Source: OFTM10 sp964344055 (GTDB lineage: Bacteria; Actinomycetota; Acidimicrobiia; Acidimicrobiales; Aldehydirespiratoraceae). Taken from it: DNA of 64,000 nucleotides. A program made the position numbers and the translations under genes. The notes under the pieces were generated by a model. The model ran no database searches. It was not told the DNA's origin and was given only the letters and a program-made list of their open reading frames with translations. The stretch covers positions 8,400 through 72,399 of the forward strand of contig CAYFLT010000012.1 in NCBI GenBank assembly GCA_964344055.1, read 5' to 3'. Below, piece by piece: positions 42,901 through 50,071 of the stretch; the first letter of the stretch is position 1, and each line of letters starts with the position of its first letter.

Positions 42901-43721
42901 AGGCGGGCGTACAGCGGCAGGATCTCGAGGTCCGGGATGTGGAGGTCGGTGAGGTGATCCGCCGCGTCGCGGATCTCTCGTTCTCCGGAGAGGAACACGA
43001 GGACGTCGCCGGGCTGCTCGCGGAGCAGGTCCTTCACCGCCAACCCGATGCCTTCGTTTTGGTCGAGGACCCGAGCTTCGGGACCCTCGGGATCCCCGAG
43101 CGGTCGGTACCGGATGTCGACCGGGTGGGTACGGCCGGACACCTCGACGATCGGCGCGTTGCCGAAGTGCTCGGAGAAACGCTCGGTGTCGATCGTGGCC
43201 GACGTGATGATGACCTTCAGATCCGGCCGGCGATCGACGAGCCGGCGGAGGTAGCCGAGTAGGAAGTCGATGTTCAGGCTGCGCTCGTGGGCCTCGTCGA
43301 TGATGAGGGTGTCGTAGCGACGCAGGTCCCGGTCGCGCTGCATTTCTGCGAGGAGGATCCCGTCGGTCATGAGCTTCACGAGGGTACGGTCGCTGACCTC
43401 GTCGGTGAAGCGAACCGTGTAGCCCACGAGCCCGCCGACCTCAGTGCCGAGCTCGTCGGCCACCCGCTGGGCGATCGATCGGGCGGCGATGCGCCGAGGC
43501 TGAGTGTGCCCGATCAAACCGTCCACCCCGCGCCCGAGATCGAGGCAGAGCTTTGGCAGCTGGGTCGACTTGCCGGAGCCGGTCTCGCCCGCAACCACCA
43601 CGATCTGATGCTCGCCGATGGTCTCGAGGAGCTCGGCCCGTCGTTCGCTGATCGGGAGGTCGACGGGGTAGCGGATGTCTGGAACCGACAGACGACGGCG
43701 CTCGATCAGGTCCCGATCCAT
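39969..43721 (-). CDS. hrpA: HrpA-type DEAH-box ATP-dependent RNA helicase, with a 10-N gap
   Basis: The start is ATG 43721 (MDRDLIERRR); ATG 43745 would add eight residues. Length is 1250. Motif I is GETGSGKST (Lys51), then TQPRRIAARSIAQRVADELG, DEAH in LIIDEAHERSLNIDFLLGYLRRL, SATIDTERFSEHFGNAP, ATNVAETSLTVPGIHSVVD and QRAGRCGRLGPGVCIRLY. HA2, OB and the long DUF3418 C-terminal region typical of HrpA follow. N bases at 41124-41133 replace about three residues in the C-terminal part (LLRTL...SIRRGLVPIP), and the frame is kept. HrpA acts in mRNA processing or ribosome rescue. Confidence 0.95.
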   Translation of the reverse strand: MDRDLIERRRLSVPDIRYPVDLPISERRAELLETIGEHQIVVVAGETGSGKSTQLPKLCLDLGRGVDGLIGHTQPRRIAARSIAQRVADELGTEVGGLVGYTVRFTDEVSDRTLVKLMTDGILLAEMQRDRDLRRYDTLIIDEAHERSLNIDFLLGYLRRLVDRRPDLKVIITSATIDTERFSEHFGNAPIVEVSGRTHPVDIRYRPLGDPEGPEARVLDQNEGIGLAVKDLLREQPGDVLVFLSGEREIRDAADHLTDLHIPDLEILPLYARLSPAEQQRVFAFHRGRRVVLATNVAETSLTVPGIHSVVDVGTARISRFNRRTKVQRLPIEPISQASADQRAGRCGRLGPGVCIRLYDEDDFANRPEFTEPEIQRTNLASVVLQMAALGLGDIETFPFVDPPDQRAIRDGIRLLEELDAVDPEREGTRGWLTPLGRQLASVPVDPRLGRMLLEADDHGCVTELLVIVSGLSIQDPRIRPTGVGSGAAQQRATECHARYTDEDSDFLSYLHLWRHILVERNDRSGNGFRRMCKEEFLHYLRIREWQDVHGQLRRIAVDLGLHTNDNPADADGVHQAVLSGLLSHVGFFDPERREYRGARNARFTIAPGSALKKRSPRWVMAYELVETNQLRARGVAPLNPRWLERSASHLLAWAYSDPWWDRDRGAAMCDERASLYGLPVVPNRPVNLHRVDPAFARELFIRHALVEGDWDTHHRFVTHNADRISEVEALQNRLRRDDLLVSDDVLVDRYSERLPDSIVSGRHFDRWWKQQQAQDATHLDLAVEDLIDPRAGTISADDFPGAWPYGDLSFALAYEHDPASPTAGVTIDIPLDVVSRVDPRPFDWLVPGLRRELVTELLRTLXXXXSIRRGLVPIPESVEELLPRLDSRQPLLDQLRREVAHLTGGEVRRGDFRPPELATHLRPHFRIVDHGESIAKDDDLDLLKRHLQDEARGLLAETSHELEVSGLTSWATGDLPRVVESTGLGQVVQSYPSLIDEVDSVAVRLLATEAEQTDAMWAGTRRLLLLNRPAVGSVLRGLLTDEVKFAIVLSPYDSPTAWFEDCLSAAVDELLLRFGGPKWSRSGFEDLLDAVRDALPQAVLDVANAAVDVLIAGRELSRGLDSIDAEPLRPATDDIQAQLDRLVHPGFIAGVGGERLSDIARYLAAARWRLDRLADHVARDRDRMQNVRALEATHDALVDRLGWSVELEALAWQLQELRVSLFAQPIGAKGTVSVKRLRQALEAMGDSHG

Positions 43722-43808
43722 CCCTCCGATCCTACGGCTGAGCATCCGCCGCCCACCGCGAGCGACCGGACACGCAGCGCCACAATCGCCTCACGCGGAT
43801 GACAGGGC

Positions 43809-43845
43809 TATGCTCGCCACCTCATGGGGAACCGCGCACCAGGAG
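43809..43845 (+). promoter_or_regulatory. Promoter and ribosome site of the peptide ABC importer operon
   Basis: TATGCT at 43809-43814 fits a -10 element, and AGGAG at 43841-43845 precedes TTG 43856. The in-frame ATG at 43799 lies upstream of this -10 and is unlikely to be the start. Confidence 0.45.
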
Positions 43846-43855
43846 TTGCAGCGTC

Positions 43856-44846
<991 letters not shown>

Positions 44847-44857
<11 letters not shown>

Positions 44858-45893
44858 CACGAGCGAAGCCACCGAGGCGTCCGCGCCGGCGCCGGCCGAG
44901 TCCTCCGAGCGCGAGGTTCTCGTCAGCGTCCGCGGCGTCAAGAAGCACTACCCGATCATGGCCGGCGTCTTCCGCCGCCAGGTCGGTGCCGTCCGGGCGG
45001 TCGACGGGATCAGCTTCGACATCTACCGGGGTGAGACCCTCGGGCTCGTGGGCGAGAGCGGGTCCGGCAAGTCCACCGCCGGCCGGGCCGTCCTCCAGCT
45101 CGAGCCGGTCACCGAGGGCACCATCGAGTTCGACGGACAGATGCTGACGAACATGTCGAGCTCGCAGGTGCGGGCCCTGCGGCCGCGGATGCAGATGGTC
45201 TTCCAGAACCCGCACGCCTCGCTGAACCCGCGCATGACCGTCGGCTCGATCATCGAGGAACCGCTCAAGGAGCATCGCGCCGGCACCTCGGCCGAACGGG
45301 AGCAGCGGATCCAGGAACTGCTGCGGCTGGTGGGTCTCGATCCCACCCACGCCAACCGGTACCCGCACGAGTTCTCCGGAGGTCAGCGCCAGCGCATCGG
45401 CGTCGCCCGCGCCATCGCGCTGAACCCCGACCTCATCATCTGTGACGAGCCGATCGCCGCCCTGGACGTGTCGATCCAGGCCCAGGTGGTCAACCTGCTC
45501 GAGCGCCTCCAGAAGGTGATGGACCTCAGCTACCTGTTCATCTCCCACGACCTGTCGATGGTGCGACACATCGCGGACCGGGTGGCGGTCATGTATCTCG
45601 GCACGATCGTGGAGCTGGCGCCGGTCGATGTGCTCTACGACAACCCGAAGCACCCGTACACGCGGGCACTGCACTCGGCGGTGCCTGTTCCCGACCCGGT
45701 CATCGAGATGACCCGGAGCCGGGTCATCCTCGAAGGCGACATTCCGAGCCCCGCCAATCCTCCCCCCGGTTGCCGATTCAGCACCCGCTGTCCGGTGGCC
45801 GAACCCGAGTGCTCACAGTCAGTGCCCGAGTGGCGAGAGCTCGATTCAGGCCACTGGGTGGCCTGCCACTTCGCTCACCAGCCCGACTGGTGA
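44847..45893 (+). CDS. Oligopeptide-type ABC transporter ATP-binding protein (DppF/OppF-like)
   Basis: The 348-residue ATPase starts at ATG 44847. After a 30-residue acidic/alanine tail comes VRGVKKHYPIMAGVFRRQVGAVRAVDGISF, Walker A GLVGESGSGKSTAGRAVL, Q-loop MVFQNPHASLNPRMTVG, signature EFSGGQRQRIGVARAIA and Walker B LIICDEPIAALDVSIQAQ. The tail has CRFSTRCPVAEPECSQSVPEW, the OppF cysteine cluster. It energises the permeases encoded at 47986 and 49020. Confidence 0.95.
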
Positions 45894-45947
45894 CCAAGCC
45901 GGCCGTCTCGCACGATCGAGGCGGCGGAGGAATAAGACAACCAAGAA

Positions 45948-45967
45948 CTTACCGAACAGTAGGTAAG
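45948..45967. promoter_or_regulatory. Inverted repeat upstream of the binding-protein gene
   Basis: CTTACC (45948-45953) and GGTAAG (45962-45967) face each other around eight bases, in an AT-richer patch about 80 bases before the lipoprotein gene. It could be an operator or a small attenuator. A -10-like TAGGAT follows at 45994-45999. Confidence 0.35.
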
Positions 45968-46044
45968 AGTGGCCGAAGGGCCGACCATCTGCTTAGGATG
46001 GCAAATTCACCGGTCAAAATGGGCCGGGCCTAGGAGGGTAATCA

Positions 46045-47886
46045 ATGAAGAAACTGTTGAGATTGCTCGCAATCCTCGCCGTGCTGGGGCTTTTCGCCGC
46101 AGCATGCGGCGATGATGGCGGTGACGACGGCGCTGATGCCGGCGGCGGTGACGACGCTGGTGACGACGGCGGCGACGACGGAGACGACTCCGGCGACGAC
46201 GGCGACGACGGTGGTGACGACGGCGGCGACGACGGTGGCGATGACGCCCCCGCTTCGGAAGCCGGCCAGGGTGGCCACCTGCTGTTGCTGCAGTGGCAGG
46301 CGCCCTCCCAGGCGAACCCGTACCTGTCCACCGGCACCAAGGACCTGCTGGCCGGCTCGCTCGTTCTCGAGCCGCTCGCCGAGTANNNNNNNNNNCTCGC
46401 GACCGAGATCCCGTCCAGCTCGAACGGTGGCATCCCCGACGACCTCATGTCGGTCACGTGGACCCTCCAGGAAGGCGTGCTCTGGTCTGACGGCACCCCG
46501 CTCACCGCGGACGACGTCGTCTTCAGCTGGGAGTACTGCTCCGACGAGGCCACCGGCTGCTCGGGTGACTTCACCACGGTCGAGTCGGTCGTCGCGGTCG
46601 ACGATCTCACCGTCCAGGTGAACTTCATCGACCCGAAGCCGTACCCGTTCGACACCTTCGTGGGCTACACCCAGCCGATCATCCAGCGCGCCCAGTTCGG
46701 CGAGTGCCAGGGTGACGCGGCCAACTCGTGTACCGATCAGAACTTCGCTCCGATCGGCACCGGCCCCTTCATGGTGACCGAGCTGCGTCCTGAGGACACC
46801 GTGCTCTACGAGTACAACCCGAACTACCGCGGCGCCGCCGAGGGCAAGCCCTTCTTCGGCACCGTCGAGATCAAGGGTGGCGGCGAGGCCGAAGCGGCCG
46901 CACGCTCCGTCCTCGAGATCGGTGAGGCCGACTACGGCTGGAACCTCCAGGTCGCCCCGGAGATCCTCGGCCCGATGGCCGACGCGGGTAACGGTCGTGT
47001 TGAGGCCGCCTTCACCACCTCGGTGGAGCACATCAACCTGAACCAGACCAACCCCGATGGTGATCCTCCGTCCGACTACAACGGTGGCACCAACCCGAAC
47101 CCGTTCTTCTTCGAGAACACCCTGCTGGCCCGCGCTCTGTCGCTGGCTATCGACCGTGATGCCCTGGTGGCCGTCGGCTACGGCGACACCGGTGCTCCCA
47201 CCTGCAACATGTGGCAGGTCGCGGCTGAGCTCTCGACCAACAACGACTGGTGCCTCACCCGCGATGTCGACGAAGCCAACCGGATCCTCGACGAGGACCT
47301 CGGCTACCTCGACACCGACGGCGACGGCGTGCGTGAGCTGCCCGACGGCACCCCGCTCGAGTGGGACTACGTCACCTCCACCAACGCGGTCCGTCAGTCG
47401 AACCAGGCCATCGTCGAGGACAACTGGTCCGAGATCGGTGTGAAGGTCAACATGCGCAACGAGGACGCCTCGTTGTTCTTCGACGGCACCGGTGCGAGCC
47501 CGGTCAACATCTGGAGCTTCTTCACCGACATCCAGATGTTCACCAACGGCGCCTCCGGTCCGGACGCGATGGGCTACCTCCAGGGTTGGCGGACCGATGA
47601 GATTCCGGAATCCACCAACAACTGGGGCGGTGGCAACATCGTCCGTATGGCCAACGCCGAGTTCGACGCCGTGTGGGACGAACTGTCCACCACGCCGCTC
47701 GACGACCCCGGCCGTGTCGACCTGGTGATCCGTCTCAACGACATCATCTCCGCCGACTCCGGCTCCACCATCCCGCTCATCAACCGTGCGAGCGTCTCCG
47801 CCTTTGCGAACAGCATCATGGGCACCGGCGCACTCAACGGCTGGGACAGCGAGTACTACAACGTCGAAGATTGGTACCGAGGCTGA
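46045..47886 (+). CDS. Peptide/solute-binding lipoprotein of the ABC importer (SBP family 5), with a 10-N gap
   Basis: AGGAGG lies shortly before ATG 46045; length is about 613. The signal peptide MKKLLRLLAILAVLGLFAAAC ends in a lipobox with Cys21. A linker of about 45 residues made almost only of Asp and Gly follows. The binding domain begins GGHLLLLQWQAPSQANPYLSTGTKDLLAGSLVLEPLAE; N bases at 46386-46395 then replace three or four residues, keeping the frame. Family features are VTWTLQEGVLWSDGTPLTADDVVFSWEY and the C-terminal IPLINRASVSAFANSIMG. It should capture peptides or similar solutes outside the membrane. Confidence 0.93.
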   Translation: MKKLLRLLAILAVLGLFAAACGDDGGDDGADAGGGDDAGDDGGDDGDDSGDDGDDGGDDGGDDGGDDAPASEAGQGGHLLLLQWQAPSQANPYLSTGTKDLLAGSLVLEPLAEXXXXLATEIPSSSNGGIPDDLMSVTWTLQEGVLWSDGTPLTADDVVFSWEYCSDEATGCSGDFTTVESVVAVDDLTVQVNFIDPKPYPFDTFVGYTQPIIQRAQFGECQGDAANSCTDQNFAPIGTGPFMVTELRPEDTVLYEYNPNYRGAAEGKPFFGTVEIKGGGEAEAAARSVLEIGEADYGWNLQVAPEILGPMADAGNGRVEAAFTTSVEHINLNQTNPDGDPPSDYNGGTNPNPFFFENTLLARALSLAIDRDALVAVGYGDTGAPTCNMWQVAAELSTNNDWCLTRDVDEANRILDEDLGYLDTDGDGVRELPDGTPLEWDYVTSTNAVRQSNQAIVEDNWSEIGVKVNMRNEDASLFFDGTGASPVNIWSFFTDIQMFTNGASGPDAMGYLQGWRTDEIPESTNNWGGGNIVRMANAEFDAVWDELSTTPLDDPGRVDLVIRLNDIISADSGSTIPLINRASVSAFANSIMGTGALNGWDSEYYNVEDWYRG

Positions 47887-47912
47887 CCTTCGATTGAAGT
47901 GAACAACTGAGT

Positions 47913-47968
47913 GTGGGAGGGTGCCTCACCAACGTGAGGTGCCCTCCCACCTCGGTGGTTTTGGTTTT
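47913..47968 (+). terminator. Strong hairpin with T-rich tail between binding protein and permeases
   Basis: Arms 47913-47928 and 47935-47950 form a 16-bp stem (two G-U pairs) with a six-base loop. TTTTGGTTTT follows at 47959-47968. It begins 26 bases after the lipoprotein stop. It probably attenuates transcription into the permease genes and stabilises the upstream message, giving more binding protein than permease. Confidence 0.75.
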
Positions 47969-47985
47969 GGGGGAGAGAGGGATCG

Positions 47986-49005
47986 ATGGGCCGATATGTG
48001 ATCAGGCGGACGCTGTTCGCCATCCCGACGTTGCTGATCATCAGCTTCATCATCTATCTGATCCTCGATCTCGCCCCCGGTGACCCTGCGTCACAGCTTC
48101 CGCTGACCATCCCCGATGAGGTGAAGGAGCGGATGCGCGAGAGCCTCGGGCTCAACGACGCCCTGTGGGAGAAGTGGTACAAGTGGGTCAAGCTGATGTT
48201 CGTCAACGAACCGCTGCACTGGCTCGACGAGAACCTCGGCGTCTGTATCGGTGATTGCACCGACCGCGATCGCATCATCTCGTGGTCGTCACGAGCTCCG
48301 GCGATGGACATCATCACCCAGCGCCTGCCCCAGACCCTGTGGGTCATGGGCATGAGCTTCATCCTGGGAACCCTGATGGCCATCCCGGTCGGCGTGTACT
48401 CCGCCTACAAGCAGTACTCCACCTTCGACAACGTCGGCACCGTGGTCACCATGGTCGGCTACTCGCTGCCCGTCTACTTCACCGGCCTCGTGGTCATCAT
48501 GGTCTTCAGCGTGTGGCTCGGCTGGTTCCCGAGCTTCTACAGCACCACCCATGACATCAGCTGGACGAGCTGGAGCAGTATCTGGTTCCAGGTCAAACAG
48601 ATGATCATGCCGGTCTCGGTACTCACCTTGTTCAACGCGGCCGCGATGAGCCGCTTCACCCGGGCCTCGACCCTCGACAACCTCAATCAGGAGTACGTGC
48701 GTACCGCACGGTCGAAGGGTCTCACCGAGCGCCGGGTCGTGATGCGTCACGTCATGCGCAACAGCATGATCCCGGTCGTCACCCTCATCGCCCTCTCGAT
48801 CCCGGGCATCTTCTCGGGAGCGATCATCACCGAGACGATCTTCCGGATCAACGGGCTGGGTCAGCTCCTCATCGTGTCGATCGGCCAGAACGACATCCCG
48901 ATGGTGCAGACACTGACCTTCATCTTCGCCCTGCTCACGGTGCTCTTCAATCTGGTGGCCGACGTGCTCTACGGCTGGCTCGATCCACGAATCCGGTACG
49001 ACTGA
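47986..49005 (+). CDS. Oligopeptide-type ABC transporter permease (DppB/OppB-like)
   Basis: The 339-residue membrane protein starts at ATG 47986 after a GGGAGAGAGGG site. It begins MGRYVIRRTLFAIPTLLIISF and has about six helices. The EAA loop reads YVRTARSKGLTERRVVMRHVMRNSMIPVVTLI, and the ISHD-like end includes FSGAIITETIFRINGLGQLLI. A long extracytoplasmic loop (residues ~55-100) contains CIGDC, two cysteines that could pair. It forms the channel with the next protein. Confidence 0.95.
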   Translation: MGRYVIRRTLFAIPTLLIISFIIYLILDLAPGDPASQLPLTIPDEVKERMRESLGLNDALWEKWYKWVKLMFVNEPLHWLDENLGVCIGDCTDRDRIISWSSRAPAMDIITQRLPQTLWVMGMSFILGTLMAIPVGVYSAYKQYSTFDNVGTVVTMVGYSLPVYFTGLVVIMVFSVWLGWFPSFYSTTHDISWTSWSSIWFQVKQMIMPVSVLTLFNAAAMSRFTRASTLDNLNQEYVRTARSKGLTERRVVMRHVMRNSMIPVVTLIALSIPGIFSGAIITETIFRINGLGQLLIVSIGQNDIPMVQTLTFIFALLTVLFNLVADVLYGWLDPRIRYD

Positions 49006-49019
49006 GCGGGGACGGAGCA

Positions 49020-49982
49020 ATGACCGCAACCGAAAACCCTGCAGGGAACGAACCGATCGACGACGGAGCCGAAGAGGCCGAGTTCGGCGAGGCGATGCAG
49101 AAGCATCGCAGCTTGCGCAGCGATGTCTGGCGCCAATTCCGCCGGCACCGAGGCGCCATGGTGGCCCTGTTCATCCTGACCTTCATCGTGCTGTCCAGCT
49201 ATCTCGGCCCGATGGTCTATCCGGTCGACGCGTTCGAGATCGACGTCGCCAAGGCCAATCTCACGCCGTCGTGGGATCACCCACTCGGCACCGACAACGT
49301 CGGGCGCGACGTTCTCGCCCGGCTGCTCATCGGCGGCCGCATCTCACTCTCGGTCGGTTTCGCCGCCATGATCGTCGGCCTCCTGCTCGGCACCCTCGTC
49401 GGTGTGCTCGCCGGCTTCTTCCGGCGCCTCGACGGCCCTCTGATGCGCCTCACCGACCTCTTCCTCAGCCTGCCGCTGCTCCCGCTGCTGCTGGTCACGG
49501 TGCTGCTGTTCCGTGAGTCACTGAAGGAGAGGTTCGGCGAGAGCCTGGGCATCTTCCTGCTGGTGGTGGTCATCATCGGTGCCACCAGCTGGATGCAGAC
49601 CGCTCGTGTCGTCCGGGCTGATGTGCTGGCCATCAAGGAAGAGGAATTCGTCCTCGCCGCCCGCAGTATCGGCACCCGTCCCCGCCGCATCGTCACCCGC
49701 CACATCCTGCCGAACGTGCTCAGTCCGGTGATCGTGGCTGCGTCGCTCGGCACCGCCACGGCCATCATCACCGAATCGGCCCTGTCGTTCCTCGGTCTCG
49801 GCTTCCCGGCCTCGTTCCCGACGTGGGGCATCCTGCTCAGTGAGGCCCGCAACTACATCAGCATCAACCCGGTGCGGATGATCTCCCCGGGCCTCGCGAT
49901 CTCCATCACGGTGATGAGCGTCAACTTCATCGGTGACGGCCTCCGCGACGCCCTCGACCCGAGGCTGCGCTCCAAGGGCTGA
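49020..49982 (+). CDS. Oligopeptide-type ABC transporter permease (DppC/OppC-like)
   Basis: The 320-residue permease starts at ATG 49020, 14 bases after its partner. An acidic N-terminal tail leads to SDVWRQFRRHRGAMVALFILTFIVLSS. The conserved HPLGTDNVGRDVLARLLIGGRISLSVGFAA follows, then the EAA loop EEFVLAARSIGTRPRRIVTRHILPNVLSPVIV and the end SFLGLGFPASFPTWGILLSEARNYI. It completes the importer. Confidence 0.95.
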   Translation: MTATENPAGNEPIDDGAEEAEFGEAMQKHRSLRSDVWRQFRRHRGAMVALFILTFIVLSSYLGPMVYPVDAFEIDVAKANLTPSWDHPLGTDNVGRDVLARLLIGGRISLSVGFAAMIVGLLLGTLVGVLAGFFRRLDGPLMRLTDLFLSLPLLPLLLVTVLLFRESLKERFGESLGIFLLVVVIIGATSWMQTARVVRADVLAIKEEEFVLAARSIGTRPRRIVTRHILPNVLSPVIVAASLGTATAIITESALSFLGLGFPASFPTWGILLSEARNYISINPVRMISPGLAISITVMSVNFIGDGLRDALDPRLRSKG

Positions 49983-50057
49983 GCTCTTCCGCTCATCTCC
50001 TCCAAGTCGGGGTGCAGATCGCCGCGCCCGATGCGCGCGAGAGGGGTCGAGCGCGTC

Positions 50058-50063
50058 TAGGTT
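50058..50063 (+). promoter_or_regulatory. -10-like hexamer, apparent leaderless start of the purine operon
   Basis: TAGGTT lies 8 bases before GTG 50072 with no ribosome site between. It favours GTG 50072 over the in-frame upstream start at 50012 and would be the promoter of the whole purine operon. Confidence 0.5.
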
Positions 50064-50071
50064 CCGGCCAC

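Noticed and set aside
46120..46250. GACGGCGGCGAC-type repeats as a regulatory repeat
   Set aside because: It lies in frame within the lipoprotein linker and encodes Asp/Gly repeats.
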